Assembly: GCA_029891385.1 (NCBI GenBank)
Contig: CM057235.1
Span: forward strand, 13,418,001-13,482,000
Reading direction: 5' to 3'
Length of the DNA stretch: 64,000 nucleotides
DNA from: Erythroxylum novogranatense
Lineage: Eukaryota > Streptophyta > Magnoliopsida > Malpighiales > Erythroxylaceae
The translations under genes were made by a program, and so were the position numbers. Positions 49,636 to 60,840 of this stretch are shown piece by piece (position 1 is the stretch's first letter; each line of letters begins with the position of its first letter). Below the pieces are notes generated by a model that searched no databases, was not told where the DNA came from, and worked only from the letters and a program-made list of their open reading frames with translations.

Positions 49636-51714
49636 CTTGAATCAACCTAAACATAGAGAGAAAGGAAGTTAGAATAGAATTAAATGTATGATCATAAGGA
49701 CTTAAATGACATACATATGGCTCCCACTAGTTTCAATAGAATCCATAACCCTCATCATGAATCCAAGAAACAAAATGGCACAATGTCCTGGGTCGATATC
49801 CGACATTGCTAAGAATGACCTCGAGGTTAGCTCAACAAATCACCTTAGGTCAATCGGTAGGTATCGGTCATACCAATTGCATCTCGAATGCAACTATCGC
49901 TCGATCTATCAACAGTTGATGTATGCACATACATTGGGTTATCAACACTTGATGCGTGTACATCGATGTACACTACTCAATTTCGCCTCATCACGCTGAC
50001 GCGAGGTTAGCTCAACAAATCAACGCTTTAGGAAAACCGACCCATTAATCCGAAAATCATATTTTCATGGTTCAACATATCCAGTATAGAGTGAGCTTGA
50101 GGTTAGCTCAACAACCCAACCCTATAAGAACTCGGTTCTACCATATTAATGGAAGGCGTTAGTTTTCATATTTAAATTGAGGATTTTAGGTCTCATCAAA
50201 TTAATCTCATCCAAGGATCATAGTCATCTTGACTATATGGACTGATTTAGGGCATTGTATCAATCATATTGAACTTATACCTAAAATCATCCATCATCCC
50301 TCCAAAGAATGTGTTTATAGTCGATCGGAGCAAGTTCGGTCGATCGGTACATGTGCCACCGACCGAACCTTTATTCTAGTCGACTACTACTATCGTAGAC
50401 GCTCCAAATGATCGAACATGTTCTAGTCGATTGGAAGGGTTATCAGACACGTTCCAATGATCGGGACATGTTCTAGTCGATCGAACCCTTCTTCCATCAC
50501 CGAACAAATCGGTCGATCGAATGCTCCTTTCCAATGACCGAGCAATTCCTAGTCGACTGGAATGCTCTCTCCAGTCGACTGGAGCAAGTCCCAGTCGACT
50601 GGAATGAGCTAGGCTTGCTTTTTAGTTGGCTAATTCTCAATTAAATGCAGTCCCAATTCACAAAACCAATATACCAAGTATATAAAACATTATATTGATG
50701 TGCTAATGAAACTTTTTCATCAAATCATGCATGCCATATAGTCAAACTATATTTGAAAAACTTGAAACCGATTAATCAACTATTAATCATTTTGATTTCC
50801 ACATAATTCAAGGACACCAAATAATCATGCTAAGGATCTCTAGGTAGGTTACACGTTATCAAAATTACTTCGGCACTTGTCACACAAATTGCGACGGCCA
50901 AAATAACTAAGATAACGGAATAAGCTAACGAGACTCTAAAGTGACCTATTCGACATCCTAAAATTATTGGAAACCCTAAATTCAAGAATCTCACCTTGGC
51001 ATGCATACCACATCAACATAACACATTTTACTCACTATAAAAATGATTCAAGGCATTGGAAAGAGAATAACACAACCAATCATTCCAAACAAAACAGCCC
51101 CAGCATGTTTCTCAAAACTGCCAAGCTATGCATTTTGCTCAAAATGATCATTGAAACATTTTCAATAAATGCTGAGAAAATTACAGAGGTTAAAACATGT
51201 TCCCAACATGCTCCATGAATTTTTCAGGATTTATTTCCAACAAAACTCATTGAACCTCAGCAATCTAGCCAAACCAGAATCTGTGTTCTTCAGCACAGAC
51301 ATTCCCAGCAGCATACAAGAAATTCGGAAATAAATAGTAAATCACCTTGAAAACATTTTTCCATCCACAGAGACATTCACAAACATCTTAGGGACGTGTC
51401 GGTGAAAACCAATCCGAAAACGATTTTCTAGAATTTATTCTCGAATTTACAAGCATAGCTGTTTCAGAAACGTTCAACAAGACAGCATCCGAAACTTAGG
51501 AATTAAATCAGCAAAACCTTATCAATCGGCATCGATAAAATTTTTCCTTTCATAGACACATTCAGCAACATCTAATGAGCAAGTCTATACAAGAAAATTT
51601 CGAAAACCCCAATTCTATACAGAATCGAAATTGCACAGAAGTAGCATGCAACACAGCTCAATTCTCAAAGGAATTCCGACCTAGTTATCCTTTTAACTGT
51701 TTATACAACACAAG
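49636..51714 (-). other. COP-3 leader with palindrome array
   Basis: Non-coding leader equivalent to the COP-2 leader. At about 50320-50610 there are AGTCGACT palindromes and degenerate relatives; CAGTCGACTG copies at about 50573 and 50593 are 20 bases apart. Confidence 0.75.
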
Positions 51715-51728
51715 TGGCTCTGATACCA
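51715..51728 (-). other. COP-3 primer-binding site (tRNA-iMet)
   Basis: Minus-strand TGGTATCAGAGCCA, an exact match to the plant initiator-Met PBS, next to the 5' LTR at 51730. Confidence 0.92.
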
Positions 51729-51729
51729 C

Positions 51730-53583
51730 TGTAGGAAAATCCCGGGGTGGGCATCACATGCCCAGGGTGCGGAATTAAAATTTTTAAGTCCCGGGACATT
51801 CCCGAAAGCCAGGATCCATGTGTATGTACAAACAATCAAACCATAACGACCAAAGGAGACCGTCTCTAACCAGATCCACGCAGAGGTCGGATAACCTAAC
51901 CGGGACAAACTCTTTTGACCCGGGAATAGCTAGACTAAAGAAAAGAGTGCTAGCTCTTACCTTAGCCTTGGAGAGCAAGTGGAGATGACCAATTGAAGCC
52001 TTGGAGAAGAAGAATCCAACTTGAATGGAAGAGAGGAAGAAGATGGAAAAACCAAGTTTTAAGGCTTAACACTTAAGCCATCGATTTTCTCCATCAACCA
52101 ACCGTGCAAGCCATCTTCATTCACCTTCTTTTATATGTTTTAACACTTAAAACACAATATGAAAGGCTTGGTGTAGAGTGATCCACGTAGAAGGCTTAAA
52201 TATGCCTTGAAATGTCAAATAATCATTATATTTGACTTTTCAACCATCTTCTTCTCCATTTAAAATGGTTCCACCGAAAATCATCTTATATATATATAAT
52301 TAATTAATTATTTACTTAATTAATTAATATATATAATTGCTGAAGTGGTCCAGTCAAACTGAGGTTGGTCGGTCCTACCTCTATCAGCCCCATGCCGTGA
52401 AAATCACGGAGACCCTTTTCAAGAATGTCGATGTCGCGATCACATCGGGACATATCCCAATCTCATCGGGATCCATTTAATCCTATTGCTCTCCAGATAT
52501 CGGATCTCCGTCTCAAACTATTTTACTGATTGTCCGAAGTCACTCTTATCGTGTGACCCATTAGGTTCCGGTTATGTTGGCCACTTAGATTAACACTTAA
52601 TCTAAGCAAGTCATGAGCGATATCTAGAACACATCACGACCCCCAATTGACGGAAAGTAATTGGTTTGACTAATGAAACCATATCACGAACCCTTCCATA
52701 GACAATTACTGTGCAATTCGTCCTTTCACCATGCTATACCCCACTTGGTTTGAGTATGGGCAATGTGTCAACTCTTACTAGACTGATCAGATCAAATCTA
52801 GTCCAAGTGTAATCAGATCTCGCCCTAGACTCATTACTTTATATGTCCATGAAGACCATCTTCATGACATATGTATGCTCCGGCGCCAGAGACTTCAAAG
52901 TAATGATCCTGATAAGAGGCCATGGGTATCTCTTCTGCTATCACAGAAGTGGTGAATCCTCTATTGGCTACTCAATTACCTTCGAATACCTCAAGTCGCA
53001 CTCCAATCACCACCCTATGAGCGACCTCCGAAAGGCAACAAGGAATGGAGTCAAAGTACGTAATCAAGATACAAGATATCCTTGAGTACCTCAAGTCTAA
53101 GGATACTTGCACCATTGCTATGATGAGATTATCAACGACATTTGAATAGTACATCCATGTGATGATCTCATGGCAGGTCATCCAATGTACTTACTACCAC
53201 TAGTAAGCATCCACATGTCAAATCTAAATATCTCAATATTTACGGTTTTACGAGATCCACCGCTGATCCAATCAAGGAATTTGACATGTGCTAGTCTATC
53301 CGGATTAACGATGTCGGTCTCATTAATCCTATGACTAGGGATAATTTAGATCTTGACATAATTACACATGATAGGAATCTCGTAGTATGATCACATCATA
53401 ATTTCCTTCATGCTATGTCATATATCATGGACTTCATAAATTTGATTAAAGATCACTATCAATTCATAATAAAATGAATATCAAATAAATGAAAATGCCT
53501 TTGCTTTATTTATTTATAACGTCTATACATGAATATGAACAAAATGCGCTAAAGGGGATTGCCTTTAGGGCACTACTCTAACA
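51730..53583 (-). repeat. COP-3 5' LTR (1,854 bp)
   Basis: Complement runs from TGTTAGAGTAGTGCCC at 53583 to TTTTCCTACA at 51730. Partner of 43935-45780. This copy keeps several CAG/CTG triplets that are shortened in the other LTR. Confidence 0.95.
52128..52135 (-). promoter_or_regulatory. COP-3 5' LTR TATA box
   Basis: Minus-strand TATAAAAG, in the equivalent place to the COP-2 TATA box. Confidence 0.6.
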
Positions 53584-53588
53584 AGCAT

Positions 53589-53842
53589 AAGACGAGTTGC
53601 CCCAGTGATGCTTTCAGAGTTACATGCTTTTACTCTCACGAGTACATGATTATGAGTACATGTTTAAGAGTGCCACCGTGCCAAGGTGCACTCAAGATCA
53701 AATAGGCAGGGTCAGGATGGTGAGCTATCTGAATAAGTCATGCAAAAATAAGTTGAATCCGTTAATTAAGGATTTAAACCCTTGCCTTTAGATCAGTAAG
53801 ATAGGAATTTCGAGGACGAAATTTTTTTAAGAGGGGGAGAAT
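53589..53842 (+). other. LARD-1 internal region, 3' end with polypurine tract
   Basis: Resumes LARD-1 after COP-3. TTCGAGGACGAAATTTTTTT followed by AAGAGGGGGAGAAT resembles the junction seen at the 3' end of Ty3/gypsy pol in plants and supports a gypsy origin for LARD-1. Confidence 0.8.
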
Positions 53843-54698
53843 TATTGGACCCCGAATCTTTTTGGTAAGCTAGGATTATTAAATAAGGATTTTTGAATGA
53901 TTATTCATGAGAAAAGAAGTTAAGAATTCTTGAAATTGAAATGAAATGGAAGATATGGTTTAAATACGAGATGGATTAATGGGGAATTAATTGACATGCT
54001 AATATGCTTAAGGTAAGGTGTCATGAAATTAGGTGGCATGATTTAATGGAATTCAATTATTGTATTTTGTGGACTAAATTAGCATGTTAAGGAAATTTGA
54101 TTAATATGTTGATTAGACTAAGACTATATGACATGGATTAAGTGTATTAAGGTGTTATAAAGGTTGTAAATGTATTAAGGGTTAAATGGGCCTTGGACCC
54201 AAGTTGGGCTTAAGTGGTGATATAAAAAGAAGAGGATTAAAAAAGAGTAATGAGTTAGGTGGCATGAATTAATACAATTAATGTGTTAGTTGAATTCTGA
54301 GTTTAGAGTTTAATTGGGCTTAAGAGAATAATGGGCCTAAATCAAATGAAAAGAAGAAGAAATGGTTTGGACTTAAGTGATTTAGTAGGATGAGAAGAAA
54401 GAAGGAAGAATAAATTGGGCTTTGGGTCCAAATGAAATGAATAAAGAAGAGAGGATATAAATGAAATGGGCTTAAGTTGTAGTAGGAAAATAAGAAGGAA
54501 GGAATAAAATGAAGTGGACTTGGGCTTGAGTAGTAGGAGTTAAATGCAAAAGGAAAAGAATGGAAACAAAATAAAGAGGGAAGGAATTGGGCTTAAATGA
54601 AGAAGTGGGCTTGAGTAGTTTAATGAGGTAGGAAAAGAAGAAAAGAGAAGAAAGGAGTAGGCAAATGGGCCTTTGGGCTTAAGTGAGTGTGTAAGGAG

Positions 54699-54706
54699 TA
54701 TAAAAG
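54699..54706 (+). promoter_or_regulatory. LARD-1 3' LTR TATA box
   Basis: TATAAAAG, identical in position and context to 32658-32665. Confidence 0.55.
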
Positions 54707-55744
54707 AAGAAAAATAAGTGAGTTGTAGGGAAGAAGAGAGGGAATACGAAAATTTTAGAGGGAGAGGAGAGTGGTTTCGTGGAAGAGGAGAGAAGGAGGA
54801 GAAAAAGAAGAATGCTTTGGTTAGGGTTGGATTTTCCAAGAGATCAAGAGGGAATTTGAAGAAAGTGCAAGAGGAAAAGTGTGGAAATCACTAGAGCTTC
54901 ATTTTGAACCAAGTCATCACTTGGTTAGTAGAAGTTTAAGGTAAGCCTTATGTTTAAGTATGAGATTTTAGTTGGGTTATGGTTGAGGAAGACTAAGAAT
55001 GGAATGGGTATTGTGATTCCAAGATAAATTTCATGATTTGTGTCCTTAGGATTTGTTGCATTTGGATGTCTTTTGATTTGAGAATTGTGTTGATTTTGAG
55101 GAAAATGGTGAGAGGCAAGAGGAATGGAAAGCAAGGAAGGCCATGGGAACAAGGTTTTCAAGCAAGGAATTATAAGGTAGGTTTTATGTTTATAGTTAAA
55201 TAATGGGCCATTGACATAATTTTCAAAGAAATTAAGAATATAAAAATGTTTTCAAATTCATTGTTTTTTAATGCCTTGAGAAATTGCTATAATTGATGTA
55301 TCATGGTATGAATGATTTGAAAATGTCATGTGGATTGGATGATTGATGATTTGTTATGTGAATGTGATTTTGTTGAGGAATGATGATGCATTGCATATGA
55401 AATGCTTTATGATCATGAAATGATTTATGAAAATTTGCATGATTTATGCAAAACAAGATTTACAAGATTTTTGCCATAAGGCAATCAAGTTTCAAGTCAT
55501 GATTATATGTTAAGTGGGTTAGGTTAAGTCCACCCAAGAAACGTCTCATGCACGATGACCATGAAGAAGCCTTCACCGCCGCCCGATTGTGGCATAGGAT
55601 GATCCAAGATACGGACTCCTAAAGATTTGCCCATATAGGCTCATTAAATGAGACTATATGGTTGCCAAGAATTGTGGACTTGCCAAAGCATTATGATGTG
55701 TTAGGTGATATGTGTTATATGATGTGAATTGTGACAAGTTGAAT

Positions 55745-56090
55745 TGCATTCATGATTTCATGAACTTTTGAAAAAAAAAAAGAATGATTTGTGATTTCAA
55801 GAAAATGACAAGAGCTCTTAGTTTATGATTTCATGAACCTTTGAAAAATGAATGATTTGTGATTTCAAGAAAATGACAAGAGCTCTTAGTTTATGATTTC
55901 ATGAACCTTTGAAAAATGAATGATTTGTGAATTCAAGAAAATGACAAGAGCTCTTAGTTTATGATTTCATGAACCTTTGAAAAATGAATGATTTGTGATT
56001 TCAAGAAAATGACAAGAGCTCTTAGTTTATGATTTCATGAACCTTTGAAAAATGAATGATTTGTGATTTCAAGAAAATGACAAGAGTTTT
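55745..56090 (+). repeat. 68-bp tandem array, five units (LARD-1 3' LTR)
   Basis: Same unit as at 33713-34190, two units fewer. Confidence 0.93.
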
Positions 56091-56805
56091 GAAGAAGACA
56101 ATGTTTTATGATCTAAAGGAAATTAATACGGAAATGGACTTCTAAAACTGTTTTGTTCATTATTTGGTTATAAGCATAGAACCTTCTGGGCTCCCCAAGC
56201 TCACCACCCCCCTTATTTTCCCAATTTCCAGGTTTTTAGCAAGAAACCAAGAGGAAGTGGATCAAGACAGATTGTGCTTGTTTTATTGTGTAGTTGAAGT
56301 TTGGTTATGTAAATGTATAATTGTAATTCATATGAGCAATGAAATAAGGTAAATGAGATATTGTTATTGGTTTTGGAATTTGGCTAGGAAATGGCAATGA
56401 AATTGTAAAACTCTTATGTATGATGATTAATGCAATATGGACTTGAGTATGGTTGTGAATGTACAATTGCATCATTGTATAGCCTGGATATGATAGATGA
56501 TTAAGAGTGTGGCTGTTGCTTCGAATGGTGTTTGAAGATACCTTAGGGTTTAATCATGTTATATGAGGTTGTATGATGAGTTTTATGCAGGTGGAAGTCT
56601 TAGAATTGAAAATTGGGTAGTTGCATTTTAAGGGGGATGTGCTGTCAAATTTTCCTAAAATTTGACAAGATTACCAATATTAGACCCTCTTCGGTATGAA
56701 TTAGATCAATGAGTCTTCATGAAGATTGTAGTAGGAGTTTAGAGTTTTCCAAGGGTGTATCGTTTGCTAAATTTGGAGTTCGGAGTCAAAAGATATGATC
56801 CTTAC

Positions 56806-57856
56806 TAGAAATCAGAAGATAGAAAAGCAGAAGGAAGGAAATCAAAAGATAGAAATCAAAAGGAAGGAAATCAAGATAGAAAAGGTAGGAAGGAAAGCGA
56901 AGATAGAAATCGAAGGAAGGAAATCGAAGAAAAGCGAAGGAAGGAAAGCGAAGATAGAAATCAAGATAGAAAAGCGAAGGAAGGAAATCGGAAGATAGAA
57001 ATCGAAGGAAGGAAATCGAGAAGATAGAAAAGCGAAGGAAGGAAGCGAAGATAGAAAAGCGAAGGAAGGAAATCGGAAGATAGAAATCGAAGGAAGGAAA
57101 TCAAGATAAAAAGCGAAGGAAGGAAATCAAGATAGAAATCGAAGGAAGGAAATCGGAAGATAGAAAAGCGAAGGAAGGAAAGCGAAGATAGAAATCGGAA
57201 GATAGAAAAGCGAACGAAGGAAAGCGAAGATAGAAATCGAAGAGAGAAAAGCGAAGGAAGGAAAGCAAAAGATAGAAATCGAAGATAGAAAAGCGAAGGA
57301 AGGAAGCGAAGATAGAAAAGGTAAGGAAGGAAAGCGAAGATAGAAATCGAAGATAGAAAAGGTAGGAAGGAAATCGAAGATAGAAATCGAAGGAAGGAAA
57401 TCGAAGATAGAAAAGCGTAAGGAAGGAAAGCGGAAGATAGAAATCGAAGATAGAAAAGCGAAGGAAGGAAAGCGTAAGATAGAAATCAGAAGATAGAAAA
57501 GGAAGGAAGGAAAGCGAAGATAGAAATCAGAAGATAGAAAAGCGAAGGAAGGAAATCGAAGATAGAAATCGAAGGAAGGAAATCGAGAAGATAAAAAGCG
57601 AAGGAAGGAAAGCGAAGATAGAAATCGAAGATAGAAAAGCAGAAGGAAGGAAAGCAGAAGATAGAAATCAGAAGATAAAAAGCAGAAGGAAGGAAATCAG
57701 AAGATAGAAATCAGAAGGAAGGAAATCAGAAGATAGAAAACCAGATGATATAAATCAGACGATAGAAAACCAGATGATAGAAATCAGACGATAGAAAACC
57801 AGATGATAGAAGTCAGACGATAGAAAACCAGATGATAGAAATCAGACGATGGAAAA
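56806..57856 (+). repeat. Purine-rich array (LARD-1 3' LTR)
   Basis: Counterpart of 34901-35955, with the same module types. Interior units again read CGAAG where flanking units read CAGAAG. Confidence 0.93.
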
Positions 57857-58577
57857 ATAGGACGCTGCAGAATGTAGGAGATAGAATCAGCCTTTGTAGT
57901 CTTCATAAGAGTTGTAGATCTAGATTTCTACTTTCATATGGTGAAAGAACGAAAACATTTGGAGCTATAGATTAAAAGTTATAGCAATCACGCCAAAAGA
58001 GTTTCGATTCGATTTCGGAAGTGAGCATGGTCCGTTGTTTTGGGCATATTTCCCTCATACGACCTCCAAATGAGGTGAGGCTTAAACCATTGGATTTATA
58101 AGACACATATCTTTTACTACATAAAATCCAGTATCAATTGGAGTTAAATTGAGAAAGTTTGTTCTAAAACAAGTGAAAGGTCAGTTAAGAGGGCATGTTT
58201 CGGGTATGAACTCTCTTAGGTTTTTGGAGTGTATCTTGAGTATATGACGCCGATTAAGGTGATTCTTGTTTCAGGGAGAACTTGAGACATAAAGCTACAA
58301 ATTATATGAATAAGTCAACCCATGATTTTAGTGTATACATGGTGTGTGCTTGCCACGAAGGTGGAGTTACAATTAAGAATCCTGCAAGATTATAAGCGCA
58401 AGGTTTCAGGACAACGAAAGTTGGGCTCCGAAAACGGGTTCCGACGTCTATGGTACTATAGTAAGAGTAAGAGTGTCAAGTTTAAGGTCTCAGCAAGGCA
58501 AGTGTCTCGGGGATGGGCTCCACTCGGGCTCACATCCCGGGACAGTCGGGCTCCCGGGATCGGGGTCTGACACCCTC

Positions 58578-60219
58578 TGTTAGCAAGTGCGCACTTGTCT
58601 TTTAGGCTTCTCCCGTCTGCCCGTTAGTGGCATAGGAGTTCCGAAATCGGACTCCCCTCTGTTCACGTCTACACATGGTCGTTTGTCGGACATGTGTAGT
58701 ACGTCCTGTTAGGATCACTCAAACCATTTGATATGAAATTTTGTGTTATTATATGACATTCGTTGATCTTGTTGTAAGTGTTTTATTGTATTAGAAACTG
58801 AGATTGTTGAATATTGACTTGAAATGAAATTGTTGATGCATGCTTTAACTTATGCTTAATTATTAACCTGTTACCCACGGAGCCGTCGTGCTCACCCCCT
58901 TCCTCCCTCCACAGGTATTGAGCGAGAAACCGAGTCGTCGCATCGGGAATAAGGCATTACTCCGATGCTTTTGTTTTGAAGTCATACTTTTGAAAAACAA
59001 TGTTTTGACTCGCATTTTGGCTTTTGTAAACGTTCTCTTTTTGGAATCTTGATGTATCCGGGCTGAAATGCTCTTTAAAGCATGGTGTTTGCTTGTTTCA
59101 CGTAAATATTAAGGTTTGAAGTTTTCATTGTATATTGGATATGTTTCCTAAGCATGTATGGATGTATGATTGTATGTTTGTAAAAGCAAGCATGAGCTTG
59201 TAGTTTCTTTATGTTTTGGAAATGAGTTGATGTTTAAAAGTTAGGTTAGAATGCCTAAGAATGCGTTGTTGCCATTGGAGTTGATGAGGTTTGGTTGTTG
59301 GATGTTTGTGTAAAATTGGAAGATAGAAGTGATTTTGTGTAGGTATGAAGTTTGGTTGAAAATTTGAAGAGTTGGCTAGTGCATTTTTAGGAAAGGTGCT
59401 GTCCATTTTTTTTAAAAAAATGGGCAGCCACCTTGCTTTGGGTTTTAGGGCATGTTAGAGTAAGAATTTGAGTGAGAGGTATTTCTTGAAGTTTGTAGTG
59501 CTTGTTAAGATCTTTAAAACGGTATAAAATAGATTAATTTCTGACGTAAGATGAAAAAGTTATGGGCGTTTGAAAATTTCTGATTACTATTCATTTGGCC
59601 GTTTTACTATTCATTTGGTAAATTTTCACTATTCATATGGTAATTAGCTAAACAACAACTTTAATCAAATTTTTACTTCTTTTAATGTTTGAAATGATTT
59701 TTTTTTTCTCCATGAAATAAACAATAACTCTTCGCAATTCGATTTTGGGATGAAAGGTTATAAAAATGTAAAATAAATTGATTTTAAAGCAAATATAATA
59801 TCTTTTCTTATTTTCCTTGATTCTTATCCATTTGACCTCCGATTTGCATGAATTTTAAAGTATTGATTAACTAGTAACATTTTCTATTTCTTTTTGGTAA
59901 AATGAGAGTGTCGGGTCATCGTTGGACTCTATGGCCAATGTGTGTCGGTTTTGTGCGAAATTGCATTTTTGTGAGATATAAAGATCTAGAGGCATGGGAT
60001 TTTGGATTAGCTTAGGCATAGGAGTAATTATGGGCCCTAAGCAGATCAAATTTTATTGGAGGATAATTAGGGTAAATTTATCAAGGTTTATTCGAATGGC
60101 ATGCACTTAAGTTCTATTCGAGGTTTAATTAGTGGTGAGGAATCGCTCCCTCGTGGGATGCACGTCCAGATGTCCCGCAGGACGTCGGACACGTGTCGCA
60201 CTAGGGAGGGGTTCCAACA
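58578..60219 (+). repeat. SOLO-3, right part
   Basis: Resumes SOLO-3 after LARD-1. A block near 58605-58655 (CTGCCCGTTAGTGGCATAGG) parallels CTGCCCGATTGTGGCATAGG at about 33544 in LARD-1. CTCACCCCCTTCC near 58891 also has a LARD-1 counterpart. No coding sequence. Confidence 0.82.
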
Positions 60220-60840
60220 AGAGCTGCAGAAGCAGCATGAGTCTATGGATGCTCATACCATAGTGTTTCATCTTAGGGAGCTGTTTGATGAGCAAGCTCG
60301 GTCTGAAAGGTTCGAGACCTCGAGGCTACTCTTCACTACTAAGATGACTCCAGGTTCATCTGCAGTGCAGTATGCACTGAAGATGAATGGGTATATTGAG
60401 AGGTTGGTCGTCTTAGGTTTTGTTATGGATTATGAATTAAGTGTTGACTTAATTCTGGTTGGATTGTCTGATAGTTATTCACAGTTTGTGTTAAACTATC
60501 GGATGAATCAAATATCCACGACAATCCCTGAGTTGATCAATCTGCTTTCAAGACAATGAGAGCAATCTATCAAGAAGGATAGTAAGCAAGTGCTTATGGT
60601 GGCTTCTTCTTCTGGTTCAAAGAAAAAGAATCTAAAGAAGAAAAGGTCTAAGAAACCGAAAGGAAGTGCAGCCAAGAAGAAAACCAAAGAGATCGCACTA
60701 AAGGAACTTGCTTCCATTGTGCAAACCGCCATTAGGCGAAATTGTAAAGTCTATCTGGAAGAATTGAAGCGTAAGAAGGCATCGGATGCCTCGACTTCTT
60801 CGTGTATATTTGTCATTGAGGTTAATCTGTTTTGATCATA
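60220..60840 (+). pseudogene. gag: COP-2 gag, 3' part
   Basis: Continues the gag interrupted at 29783. ELQKQHESMDAHTIVFHLRE, then SAVQYALKMNGYIERL and LILVGLSDSYSQFVLNYRM form the UBN2-type capsid region, open to a TGA at 60557-60559. After it comes a Lys-rich stretch (KKKNLKKKRSKK), where the zinc knuckle GTCFHCA is readable in a shifted frame, then CKVYLEELKRKKASDAST. At least one stop and one frameshift are present. Confidence 0.88.

Larger units (their letters stand above)
43935..53583 (-). mobile_element. COP-3: full-length copia element, minus strand, related to COP-2
   Basis: 9,649 bp with perfect 5-bp duplication AGCAT (43930-43934 and 53584-53588). On the minus strand: 5' LTR 51730-53583, PBS, 2.1-kb leader, gag, protease, integrase, reverse transcriptase, RNase H, polypurine tract and 3' LTR 43935-45780. 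Protein domains match COP-2 domain by domain but are broken by very many single-base losses. Because many losses fall at CAG/CTG, the true element may be more intact than it appears. Confidence 0.95.
31801..58572 (+). mobile_element. LARD-1: large non-autonomous LTR element with 4.7-kb LTRs
   Basis: Two LTRs begin TATTGGACCCCGAATC (31801 and 53843) and end GGGTCTGACA (41259 and 58572). The 5-bp duplication CCCTC flanks the whole (31796-31800 and 58573-58577). A PBS follows the 5' LTR. A gypsy-type terminal block (TTCGAGGACGAAATTTTTTT then AAGAGGGGGAGAAT) precedes the 3' LTR. Without nested elements the internal region is about 2.9 kb and carries no recognisable gag or pol, hence a LARD-type derivative, probably of Ty3/gypsy origin. 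SIRE-NA is inserted in its 5' LTR and COP-3 in its internal region. Confidence 0.9.
53843..58572 (+). repeat. LARD-1 3' LTR (4,730 bp)
   Basis: Uninterrupted LTR, very similar to the 5' copy. It holds a TATA box at 54699-54706, the 68-bp array (55745-56090, five units) and the purine array (56806-57856). It ends GGGTCTGACA and is followed by the CCCTC duplication. Confidence 0.95.
29784..60219 (+). mobile_element. SOLO-3: solo LTR in COP-2 gag, itself split by LARD-1
   Basis: Begins TGTTAGACCCCGATCCC at 29784 and ends GGGGTTCCAACA at 60219. Flanks AGAGT (29779-29783) and AGAGC (60220-60224) are a 5-bp target duplication with one mismatch, and the gag reading is continuous across the join. 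Its own sequence is 29784-31800 plus 58578-60219, 3,659 bp, without PBS or coding domains, so it is best read as a solo LTR. Its start and an internal CTCACCCCCTT...CAGGT block resemble LARD-1 LTRs, so the two families are related. Confidence 0.85.
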
